From contig CAJWER010000131.1 in assembly GCA_913030785.1 (NCBI GenBank), positions 1 to 7,947 of the forward strand: a stretch of 7,947 bases of DNA. The letters are read 5' to 3'. Shown here piece by piece: positions 1 through 5,930 of the stretch; position 1 is the stretch's first letter; the number at the start of each line of letters is the position of its first letter. Under the pieces are notes generated by a model. It saw only the letters and a list, made by a program, of their open reading frames with translations. It was not told the origin of the DNA and did no database searches. The translations under genes and the position numbers were made by a program. This DNA is from an uncultured Chloroflexota bacterium. Its GTDB lineage: Bacteria; Chloroflexota; Dehalococcoidia; Lucifugimonadales; CAJWER01.

Positions 1-619
1 GCGACGCGGCTTGAGTGTGTGTCTGCGCTTCGTGCGACGATCGGTACCGCCCGTGAGTTGGGCACTCGGATCATCCGTTGTCCATCCTGGGCCGGCCTAT
101 GCGCCGTGCGGCGATCCAGATGCGGTTATGGAGCAGGGAAGAGCGGAGGCTCGGCTGCGGGTCCGCGAATCGATCCTGGCTGTGGCCTCGGATGCGGAGA
201 GGGCAGGGGTGTCGTTGTGTCTCGAGAATGTCCCGTTCAGTCCGGGGTTGGCGGTCCGTTCGTATGCGGAGCAGATCGAGATCGTGGACGGCGCGAATAG
301 CCCGGTGGTTGCCCTGACCCTCGATGCCGGACACGCATGGGGTTCAGGGGGGATTTCGGAGGCGTTCGTAGGGTTCGGTTCGCGGGTGAGGCATCTGCAT
401 ATCCACGATGCTAATTCGGAGGAGCCCCATCTTGCGATCGGGGTGGGGAACGTAGATTTTGCGGCTCATGCGGACGCGATACGCGCCTTTCCTCACACGA
501 TGATCATGGAGATGATCGTCGATGGTGAGGGTCATTCCGCGCCGGCAACGGGACGGGCTAAGCCAGCGATATTGAGTGGTCGCGAGGACTTTCGTAGATG
601 GCTAGGGAATGTGGACTGA
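1..619 (+). CDS. Sugar phosphate isomerase/epimerase-like TIM-barrel protein, 5'-truncated by the window and probably frameshifted
   Basis: This is the C-terminal part of a xylose-isomerase-like (AP endonuclease family 2 fold) protein; its start lies outside the window. Visible signatures in the second frame are CLENVPF (glutamate ligand strand), LTLDAGHAW (Asp/His), HLHIHDANSEEPHLAIGVG (His-Asp, His, Gly-rich turn) and a late MIMEM glutamate, in the order the fold expects. Such proteins isomerise or epimerise sugars, or act on inositol-type substrates, using a divalent metal; the substrate cannot be told. Bases 1-75 make better sense in frame 1 (ALRATIGTARELGTRII), while from base 77 the family-like reading is frame 2 (VVHPGPAYAPCGDPDA). 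One extra C near 75-76 would join them as ELGTRII-VVHPG. Frame 2 is also open back to the left edge, so a start at TTG 11 could be called by software, but its first ~20 residues do not resemble the fold. The gene ends with TGA at 617-619. It is either a sequencing or assembly indel, or a decayed gene. Confidence 0.75.
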   Translation, partial: RRGLSVCLRFVRRSVPPVSWALGSSVVHPGPAYAPCGDPDAVMEQGRAEARLRVRESILAVASDAERAGVSLCLENVPFSPGLAVRSYAEQIEIVDGANSPVVALTLDAGHAWGSGGISEAFVGFGSRVRHLHIHDANSEEPHLAIGVGNVDFAAHADAIRAFPHTMIMEMIVDGEGHSAPATGRAKPAILSGREDFRRWLGNVD

Positions 620-659
620 GGGGCTCGCGTCGCCTCTTTCCGAAGATTCGAAGAAAAGG

Positions 660-731
660 AAAAAATAGGTATTAATACTTGTGAGGGACACCCTCACACA
701 CCCGGCAAAGGGGCCATGCACCTCTGCACAC
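660..731 (-). repeat. Double-hairpin intergenic repeat with T-tract, copy 1 (terminator-like)
   Basis: Two hairpins stand in tandem. GTGAGGG at 681-687 and CCCTCAC at 691-697 form a perfect 7-bp stem with a 3-nt loop. A 10-bp stem pairs 705-714 with 718-727, with a 3-nt loop, one G-U pair and one mismatch. Read on the minus strand, the hairpins are followed by a perfect GTATTAATAC palindrome (669-678) and then an uninterrupted T6 (bases 665-660). The same layout recurs at 2110-2182. It lies about 160 nt beyond the stop of the minus-strand class V gene and 62 nt beyond the stop of the plus-strand gene, so it may end transcription from the left-running side. The T-tract is 15 nt from the nearest stem, longer than in a classical intrinsic terminator. 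Confidence 0.7.
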
Positions 732-855
732 CCCTATTCAACAGCATCAGCAACCCGCTGGTTATTTCGAGCGCCGGGAAAGAGAATCAAACGCGAAGGA
801 CAGCCACTTCCCGGCATCGGGGATTCGCCCTTGACACTCCCATTATCGGTGGATC

Positions 856-2022
856 CTAAGCTAGCGTCAGACCTTGCACGGCTTCCACAAGAGCCGTTAC
901 CTCGTCCTCGGTGTTGAAGAAGTCCAGCGATGCGCGCAGGCTTGCAGGGTAGCTTATGTTGCGTACCATGATGCGGTTGGATCTCCACAACTCCAAGCAT
1001 GCCTCTTCATGGTCGGCGCCGCCGATTGAAAATGCCACCAGCCCGGTGGCCCCAAAACCGTCCATTGGCGACTGGATCGTGACGCCGGACAATGGCGCGA
1101 GCCCGGCTTTCAGGGCGGTCACCAGCGATAGGTTTCTCTCCAGGATGGCTTCGACCCCGACCTCGTCTATGAACCGGATTCCCTCAAGGAAGCCGGCGTG
1201 CAGGGGCGCGCTCGCTGTGCTGACGAGCAGCTTCTCGATCTTGTCGCTGTTTGGGACGTAGCCTCCCTCGCGATCGTACTCCAGCGCCGTGTCGTACCCG
1301 ATGTCCACTGGCTGAATCTCTGGGATCATGGATTGCCGCACATACAGTGCGCCCGTCTCGTCGGGGCCCAGCAGCCACTTCTGTCCGGGTATCGAGTAGA
1401 AGTCGCAGTCTATGGCGCGCAGGTCGAGGGGGATATGGCCAGCCGCCTGTGCCCCATCGATCAGCATCCAGATGCCACGGTCCTTCGTGAGCGCGCGGAT
1501 CCCCTCGACGGGCATGCGGAGCCCGGTCGAGTACTCGATGTGGCTGAAAAAGACCATGCGTGTGCGTTCCGTCAGCGCAGCCTCCACCTTGGACAGGGTG
1601 GAGTCATGAGGTTCGCCAGGTGCGAGCTGTAGTACGCGGGTAACGACGCCACGACTCTCTCGTAGATGGTAGGACGGGAGCAGGATCGAGGCGTGCTCGA
1701 GGCTGCAAGTGATAATCTCGTCGCCCTTGCGCCACGGTAGGCCGTTGAGCACGTTGTTCAGCCCGGTTGTCGTGTTTGCGGTTAGCAGGATCTCGTCGGC
1801 GGAGACGTTCAGCAGCCCGGCCACCGCCTCTTGAGTCTGGAGGTTGATCTGCTTGCCCGTTTCGCGAACCTCGGGTGTTGTCGGGCCGTTGTAGCTTTCG
1901 TATTCGAGGCGCTCCTTGATGGCGTTGACGACGGACATGGGCGAGGGTCCTGCCCAGCCCGTGTTCAGGTAGGTCATGTTCTTTGTCGTTGGCATCTGTT
2001 TTCGCAGGGCGGCTACGTCCAT
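856..2022 (-). CDS. PLP-dependent aminotransferase class V-fold enzyme (no desulfurase cysteine)
   Basis: A complete 388-residue protein, the usual size for class V aminotransferase-fold enzymes (cysteine desulfurase, isopenicillin N epimerase and relatives). It opens with the family's YLNTGWAGPSP segment (18-28), has a phosphate-binding TANTTTGLNNVL loop (81-92), EHAS near 109-112 (His stacking on the cofactor), HIEYSTGLRMPV (161-172), IDGAQAAGHIPLDL with Asp189 and Gln192 contacting the PLP ring, and SIPGQKWLLGP with Lys215 as the Schiff-base lysine. The C-terminal segment IMVRNISYPASLRASLDFFNTEDEV aligns with the region where desulfurases carry RxGxHC followed by RaSlxxYNT, but no HC is present. 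It is therefore more likely an epimerase, lyase or aminotransferase on an amino acid or amino sugar than a sulfur donor; the substrate is unknown. ATG at 2022-2020 is preceded by GGAAGG about 7 nt upstream on the minus strand. It is separated by 306 bp from the next minus-strand gene upstream, so it probably has its own promoter, though I could not identify one. Confidence 0.9.
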   Translation of the reverse strand: MDVAALRKQMPTTKNMTYLNTGWAGPSPMSVVNAIKERLEYESYNGPTTPEVRETGKQINLQTQEAVAGLLNVSADEILLTANTTTGLNNVLNGLPWRKGDEIITCSLEHASILLPSYHLRESRGVVTRVLQLAPGEPHDSTLSKVEAALTERTRMVFFSHIEYSTGLRMPVEGIRALTKDRGIWMLIDGAQAAGHIPLDLRAIDCDFYSIPGQKWLLGPDETGALYVRQSMIPEIQPVDIGYDTALEYDREGGYVPNSDKIEKLLVSTASAPLHAGFLEGIRFIDEVGVEAILERNLSLVTALKAGLAPLSGVTIQSPMDGFGATGLVAFSIGGADHEEACLELWRSNRIMVRNISYPASLRASLDFFNTEDEVTALVEAVQGLTLA

Positions 2023-2328
2023 ATGTTTACCTTCCGTGAATGTCTAGGTTGTCGTTCGTACACTGATCGCGGTTGGGTGGTTCTCGTTGATAGGGTTGCG
2101 TTGCCAGGGAAAAAAGAGAGAAAAATAGATATTGTGAGGGGCACCCTCACTCACCCGGCAGAGGGGCGCAGCCCCTCTGCCCAGCCCTTTCGTCGCACAG
2201 CCTCCTCAGCTTGACATGGCGAGCGGCGCTGCAGCCGCTACACTCGAACCGAATGACGTGGTAGAAAGGTTCCCTAGCATTAACTAGGAGCAGCTCAGCA
2301 AGAACCCCTACTTTGCCAGCACGCGACC
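2023..2328. other. 306-bp intergenic spacer with hairpins; no gene seen
   Basis: No coding sequence is supported here. Besides the double-hairpin repeat (listed separately), it holds a GC-rich dyad AGCGGC-N6-GCCGCT at 2222-2239 and a short CCTAG-N6-CTAGG dyad at 2273-2288. The latter lies about 40 nt past the stop of the oxidoreductase gene on the minus strand and could be a weak hairpin. A TTGACA at 2211-2216 on the plus strand has only a poor partner (TACACT after 22 nt) and no plus-strand gene follows it for nearly 3 kb. I could not identify a convincing minus-strand promoter for the class V gene. Confidence 0.5.
2110..2182 (-). repeat. Double-hairpin intergenic repeat with T-tract, copy 2 (terminator-like)
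   Basis: This is the better-preserved copy. GCAGAGGGGC (2158-2167), loop GCA, GCCCCTCTGC (2171-2180) is a perfect 10-bp stem. GTGAGGG (2134-2140), loop GCA, CCCTCAC (2144-2150) is a perfect 7-bp stem. The two are separated by the same short CACCCG-containing linker as in copy 1. On the minus strand the hairpins are followed by AATATCTATTTTT, then CTCTC, then T6 (bases 2115-2110). It sits about 180 nt past the stop of the Gfo/Idh/MocA gene and about 110 nt before the start of the class V gene. The orientation relative to the upstream minus-strand gene is the same as in copy 1. It may be a transcription terminator or a dispersed non-coding repeat; both can be true. Confidence 0.75.
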
Positions 2329-3366
2329 CTATAGCGGCAGGGGGATTTTTTTGCCGGATTGGGAGCTTTGGAGGATTGCGTCTGTGAATTCCATGTACCG
2401 GACGCCGTCCTCGAAGGTCGTGTGGGTGACCTCTTCGACGCCCCTGATGGCATTTACGAATTCCTCCTCGACACGCCAGTTGCCCCCCATCTCCGGTCGC
2501 ACTGTTATCTCTGACAGTTCCGAGTCCCCGCGCCGGGCGCCGTAGAGCTTTTGGCCGTGGATGTCTATTCTCAGGGTGCCCTCGGCGCCGTAAATCCAGA
2601 TTGTGTCCTCAGGCGCCAGGCCCGTGACCGTACTCACCCGCATGTGGGCCACGGGGCCCGCGGCCATCTCGCACAACAGCTCCACGTGGTCCGGTATCGT
2701 GATGTATTGTCGCTCGCCCTGATCGTCCTGACGCCACTTCACGTTGGTCGTCGTGAGGGCTTGGACGCTGGTCGCGGGGCCAATGAGCCCCATTAGGACC
2801 TCGTAGAAGATTCCGGTCCACATCACGTTGTTGCCACTCACGTCCCGGTCGTCACGCCAGGTGAAGGGCGCGTCATGGTCGATGAAACCCTTGGATAATG
2901 CCACGTCAACCGATAGCAGGTTGCCTGTGAAGCCGTTGGTGATCAACTCCTTTACCGTCTTGTCGGCCCAGAGCGTGAAGGGGGCGGGCACGACCTGCTT
3001 TACTAGGTCTGGCTGCTCCTGGCCAGCGGCCAGCATGTCCCAGGCCTCCGCCGAGTCCATCGCCATCCTGGCCTCGCAGAGCACGTGTTTGCCTGCATCC
3101 AGTGCGGCCAGGACCAGGGTGTGGTGCATGTTGGGCCAGGTGCCGATGCAGATGGCGTCGGTGTCGTCAGCTGCGATCAGATCCTGCCATCCATCGTAGA
3201 CCGTCGAAATACCGAACTCGTCTGCGACGCGCTGCGATGATTCGCGGGTGCGGTTGGCTACGGAGCCCAGCTCGACTCCGTCTATGGCCTGGAATCCCGG
3301 GATGTGGCGTTTGGTGGTGTTGCCACCGGCCCCTACGAACCCGATACTTATGACGTCGTCGCTCAT
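2329..3366 (-). CDS. Gfo/Idh/MocA family oxidoreductase, 'EAR' variant
   Basis: A complete 345-residue protein, the normal length for the family, which catalyses NAD(P)-dependent oxidation or reduction of sugars, inositols and related compounds in the cytosol. The N-terminal Rossmann domain is clear: IGFVGAGGNTTKRHIPGF (8-25) is the dinucleotide loop, VANRT (36-40) the second strand, and YDGWQDLIAADDTDAICIGTWPNMHH (57-82) the family's next segment. The usual EKP signature reads EAR (98-100), so the lysine commonly used in catalysis is missing. The family's DxGxH in the C-terminal domain reads WTGIF (183-187), so the other usual residues are missing too. The later IYGAEGTLRID segment (258-268) is a typical C-terminal-domain feature. 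The protein is either an atypical subfamily with different catalytic residues or not a dehydrogenase. ATG at 3366-3364 has AGAGGGA about 7 nt upstream. The upstream glycosidase-like gene ends 177 bp away on the same strand. Confidence 0.9.
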   Translation of the reverse strand: MSDDVISIGFVGAGGNTTKRHIPGFQAIDGVELGSVANRTRESSQRVADEFGISTVYDGWQDLIAADDTDAICIGTWPNMHHTLVLAALDAGKHVLCEARMAMDSAEAWDMLAAGQEQPDLVKQVVPAPFTLWADKTVKELITNGFTGNLLSVDVALSKGFIDHDAPFTWRDDRDVSGNNVMWTGIFYEVLMGLIGPATSVQALTTTNVKWRQDDQGERQYITIPDHVELLCEMAAGPVAHMRVSTVTGLAPEDTIWIYGAEGTLRIDIHGQKLYGARRGDSELSEITVRPEMGGNWRVEEEFVNAIRGVEEVTHTTFEDGVRYMEFTDAILQSSQSGKKIPLPL

Positions 3367-3398
3367 GGATGTTCCCTCTCATCGGTGTTTCGGATTGG

Positions 3399-3446
3399 GA
3401 GCAACGTGCATCACACGCGTTGCTCTGTTCGCTCAAAACAATACCA
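3399..3446 (-). promoter_or_regulatory. Candidate extended -10 promoter with operator-like dyad, upstream of the oxidoreductase gene
   Basis: GAGCAACG (3399-3406) and CGTTGCTC (3418-3425) form a perfect 8-bp inverted repeat over 27 bp, its near edge 33 nt upstream of the oxidoreductase start. On the minus strand TGGTATTGT (plus bases 3446-3438) resembles an extended -10 element (TGnTATAAT with two mismatches); no good -35 is visible. If it is used, transcription would start near 3431 and the dyad would lie immediately downstream, where a repressor could block it. The dyad could instead be a leader hairpin. The assignment is tentative. Confidence 0.3.
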
Positions 3447-3543
3447 TTCGAATAGCTCGGGCGCATCCCTGCGCGTCTGCGATGTCGGCGCGATTCGTGT
3501 TGGGAATGGAGGCTGCTAAGTGCCTATATCGCGCGCACTACGC

Positions 3544-4926
3544 CTATCGGAGCGAAAAGACCTCAGCGTTGGTGACTTGGATTACTATCTCCACACTTTT
3601 CTCGGGCAGCGTTACATCGCTCCGCCACGTTACGGTGTGGTCCAGTGAGTCCGTTGTGATAGGCACGCAGTCCGAGACATCCATGCCGGGAACAGGGCGG
3701 CCATCGATGTATAGTCCCACCGCGACCGAGCCGCCGGAGGCGTCCGCGTTCAGGTGCAGCTCCGGCCCAATAGTCCGGGGCGTTGTGTGCAACTTCCCGA
3801 CCACAGAGCCTGCTTGCAGGCCTGCAAGGCGGTCGCGTTGCCACGTCGCCATGCCCAATGCTCCCGCGACCTCCGAGCCATCAAACGTAGCCCCGCCGTG
3901 GGTGGCGTTCCAGCCACCGTAGTAGGCCCTCAGCTCATAGCCGTTCTCTATAAAGGAGTTGCCGATGGCTGCCATGCCCCAGTCCCACGCGCCCTCTGCG
4001 CCCAGCCCGAGGACAGGCGTCCGGTCGCCGGTCCGCTCCCAGGTCCGGCCATCACGGCTGGTGACCAGCTGCACGTCCATGTGCCCCTCGGTGGACAGGT
4101 TTCCGTCGGTGCTCCGGAAGTCCTGCACAAATCCGATCAGAACCGGCCCATAGCGGAATATCGGCATTCCGTAGAACTGAGTGTACCGGTCCGGGTCGCC
4201 CTCGCCCCATGCGTCGTCGGCCTCGTCGGGAATAAACGCCGGTCGGGGCATCGACCAGTCCAGCGCGTCCTTGCTCTCTGTCCACAGGACGGAGCGGCGA
4301 TGGTACCCCCTGATGTTCAGGAACGTCTTGACGATGCCCCTAAACATGCCGTCGTGCTCGTCATACGTGAACCATCCGACATCGGCGTGGCCGGGGATCA
4401 CCGGTTCAGGGGGCCCGTCCGTCCAGTGGATGCCGTCGTCGGAGTAGGCGACGTAGTAGCCGTCGTAGGGGCCGTACACTGTTCGGGCATACTCGTAGGC
4501 CAACATCGTGTACTTCTTGCCGGGGCCCAGATGGGGAGTGTGCAGCACATTTTGATTGTGGTCCTGGCTGACCAACTGTGGGGCGCGCTCCGCAGACCTC
4601 ATCGACACACGGTTCAGGTAGATGTTGTTGTCGAGGTTGCCGTCGAAGTCCGGGAACATGCCGAGGGTGGGTTTGCGCCAATTGAGGCCGTCATCGCTCT
4701 CGGCGTAGAGGTTGATGTACTGGGTCGCCTTCGAGTAGCTCTCGTACCACATTCGGTAGAGTTCGCCCTCTTTGAGGACCGTGCCACCGATAAGCAGCGT
4801 ATGCTCCCACGGGCGGTCTGCGAGCATTACCGGCTTCGGGTGTTTGCGGCCCGGGTGGATCACCCTGGTCAGGCTGCTGGATGCAGCGATGTCGTGGTCG
4901 TCTATGAACAGTGCTGATTCATTCAT
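3544..4926 (-). CDS. Cytosolic beta-propeller glycoside-hydrolase-like protein (GH32/43 fold type) with C-terminal beta domain
   Basis: A complete 460-residue protein with no signal peptide or membrane segment. Four Asp-box-like blade motifs are visible: SDDGLNW (77-83), SDDGIHW (162-168), ESKDALDW (217-224) and SRDGRTW (290-296). They fall in a tract rich in Tyr/Trp/Asp, including ELYRMWYESYSK (55-66), KKYTMLAYEYA (137-147), LIGFVQDFRSTDG (263-275) and YELRAYYGGWN (330-340). This is the look of the five-bladed arabinanase/levansucrase/invertase fold. From about residue 375 a separate beta-sandwich-like region follows (GPELHLNADASGGSVAVGLY, then WRSDVTL to the terminus), a pairing found in many uncharacterised proteins of environmental bacteria. 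Such proteins are thought to act on or bind oligosaccharides; the substrate and catalytic acids cannot be assigned here. ATG at 4926-4924 has GAGGTG about 8 nt upstream. Lack of a signal peptide suggests it acts on an imported sugar. It lies upstream of the oxidoreductase gene on the same strand and may share a pathway with it. Confidence 0.75.
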   Translation of the reverse strand: MNESALFIDDHDIAASSSLTRVIHPGRKHPKPVMLADRPWEHTLLIGGTVLKEGELYRMWYESYSKATQYINLYAESDDGLNWRKPTLGMFPDFDGNLDNNIYLNRVSMRSAERAPQLVSQDHNQNVLHTPHLGPGKKYTMLAYEYARTVYGPYDGYYVAYSDDGIHWTDGPPEPVIPGHADVGWFTYDEHDGMFRGIVKTFLNIRGYHRRSVLWTESKDALDWSMPRPAFIPDEADDAWGEGDPDRYTQFYGMPIFRYGPVLIGFVQDFRSTDGNLSTEGHMDVQLVTSRDGRTWERTGDRTPVLGLGAEGAWDWGMAAIGNSFIENGYELRAYYGGWNATHGGATFDGSEVAGALGMATWQRDRLAGLQAGSVVGKLHTTPRTIGPELHLNADASGGSVAVGLYIDGRPVPGMDVSDCVPITTDSLDHTVTWRSDVTLPEKSVEIVIQVTNAEVFSLR

Positions 4927-5008
4927 TGCGCAAACACCTCGAATTGGTCGTGGTTTCAGGGCAAATCTGCAATTTCGACCGCAAGTCTAACACAGGCCGA
5001 TAGAGGGG

Positions 5009-5037
5009 TTGACATCAAACGGCATCGCCCTTAGTAT
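5009..5037 (+). promoter_or_regulatory. Sigma-70-type promoter for the P-loop protein gene
   Basis: TTGACA (5009-5014) is a perfect -35. A 17-nt spacer follows, then TAGTAT (5032-5037) as -10. Transcription would begin near 5044, giving a leader of about 65 nt that contains a small GGCAC-GCG-GTGCC hairpin (5068-5080) and ends in a GGAGGT ribosome binding site (5099-5104), 5 nt before the ATG at 5110. This is the best promoter in the window. Confidence 0.65.
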
Positions 5038-5109
5038 CAGCGCCGCCTGGAACGGGTACGTCCGTCTGGCACGCGGTGCCTGCTAGCCCGTCCATGCTGG
5101 AGGTCAGAA

Positions 5110-5796
5110 ATGCGACTCTTGATGACAGGTTGCGAATATGCCGGTGTTACGACCCTGACGATGGCTATCAAGGAGTGGGCCGAGGGGGCGATGGGGGGCG
5201 AAATTGGCGATGGCCACGACCACTTCCAGGTCCCACACCTCGCGCATGGGGAGCTAACCGCCGAGGAGCAGAACCAGGTGCTGGCCCTGAGCCCCCATCT
5301 GAAGGAGATATTCCAGCGCTACAACATGGAGTATCACATGCAGCCGTCCTTCTTCGATGCCCAACACCATGTACTAATAGGCATGCATATCGACGAGGCG
5401 GTCTATGCGCCGATCTACTATAGCTACGGCGCTCCAGGCGAGTACGCCGCGCGATCGGACTTCGCCCGGCACATGGAGGAGCGACTGGTTGGGTACGCGC
5501 CCGACTTCATCCATGTTCTGGTCAAGGCATCGCCGGAGGTGATTGCGTCCCGGATGGACGAGAACCCCCATCAGAATCCGGTCGTCCCGAAAAAGGACAT
5601 CAAGAAGATACTGAGCAGGTTCGAGGAGGAGTTCGAGGCCTCCACGATGCTCAACAAGATCACAATCGATACCAGTTCGGCTACCGTCGATGAGTCGCTG
5701 GCAGATTTCATACAGAAGGTCGCTCCGGTCCTGAACGACCGCGACCGCACCGCGATGCTGGTCAAGAAGGCAGAGAAAGCCGGCGACTGGCCATAG
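5110..5796 (+). CDS. P-loop kinase-like protein with a lysine-less Walker A motif
   Basis: A complete 228-residue cytosolic protein. It begins with a beta-strand and glycine loop, MRLLMTGCEYAGVTTLTMAI, which matches the P-loop pattern GxxxxGK[ST] except that residue 13, normally the phosphate-binding lysine, is valine (codon GTT). The remainder fits a nucleoside- or nucleotide-kinase-like fold. HIDEAVYAPIYYSYG (93-107) sits where such kinases place a substrate region, and PDFIHVLVKASPEVIASRM (131-149) resembles the 'hydrophobic strand, Asp/Ser-Pro-Glu-Val, Arg' segment before the lid. It is followed by a charged, lid-like helix (161-177, KKDIKKILSRFEEEFEA) and a final strand-helix unit (IDTSSATVDESLADFI). 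The small size and single domain suit thymidylate- or adenylate-kinase relatives. I cannot name a substrate, and ATP hydrolysis may be impaired or work differently. GGAGGT lies 5 nt before the ATG and a near-consensus promoter lies 72 nt upstream, so the gene is a stand-alone transcription unit, divergent from the beta-propeller gene. Confidence 0.8.
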   Translation: MRLLMTGCEYAGVTTLTMAIKEWAEGAMGGEIGDGHDHFQVPHLAHGELTAEEQNQVLALSPHLKEIFQRYNMEYHMQPSFFDAQHHVLIGMHIDEAVYAPIYYSYGAPGEYAARSDFARHMEERLVGYAPDFIHVLVKASPEVIASRMDENPHQNPVVPKKDIKKILSRFEEEFEASTMLNKITIDTSSATVDESLADFIQKVAPVLNDRDRTAMLVKKAEKAGDWP

Positions 5797-5806
5797 GCAG
5801 CACAGG

Positions 5807-5913
5807 GTCGTTTTGAGCGATAGCGAAGAATCTTGTGGTGGGGGCCAGGCTCGGCGTCTATGGTACGGTCAGGGCCCTCCCCAGATTCTTCGTCGTGGAC
5901 TCCTCAGAATGAC
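5807..5913. repeat. Long imperfect inverted repeat in convergent spacer (MITE/REP-like)
   Basis: The left arm, 5807-5833 (GTCGTTTTGAGCGA then GCGAAGAATCT), is matched by the reverse complement of the right arm, 5883-5913 (GTCATTCTGAGGA, then CGAAGAATCT). The inner ten bases pair perfectly (5824-5833 with 5883-5892). Inside these, G-rich 5834-5848 faces C-rich 5869-5882, so the whole 107 bp can fold into one long, interrupted hairpin. It lies between two genes that converge on it, 10 nt past one stop and 17 nt before the other. The arm sequence resembles a dispersed repeat I recall from many environmental bacterial genomes; that is memory and not a search. It could act as a two-way transcription terminator. 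Confidence 0.65.
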
Positions 5914-5930
5914 ATGTGTCGGAGGGTGTT

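Noticed and set aside
773..821. GCCGGGAA (773-780) with TTCCCGGC (808-815), and a nested CCCG-GCAT-CGGG, as a terminator of the class V gene
   Set aside because: The first has a 27-nt loop, the second only a 4-bp stem, and neither is followed by a T-tract on the minus strand.
831..860. TTGACA near the end of the class V gene as a promoter
   Set aside because: No -10-like hexamer occurs at 16-18 nt and the downstream DNA on the plus strand is antisense to the class V gene.
2211..2244. TTGACA with TACACT as a plus-strand promoter
   Set aside because: The spacing is 22 nt, too long for a sigma-70 promoter, and no plus-strand gene follows within nearly 3 kb.
3754..4917. A 387-codon open frame on the plus strand, antisense to the beta-propeller gene
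   Set aside because: It lies almost wholly opposite the propeller gene, has the Val/Ala/Arg-rich, low-complexity look of a GC-rich shadow frame, shows no recognisable motif, and the opposite strand has clear Asp-box motifs and a ribosome binding site.
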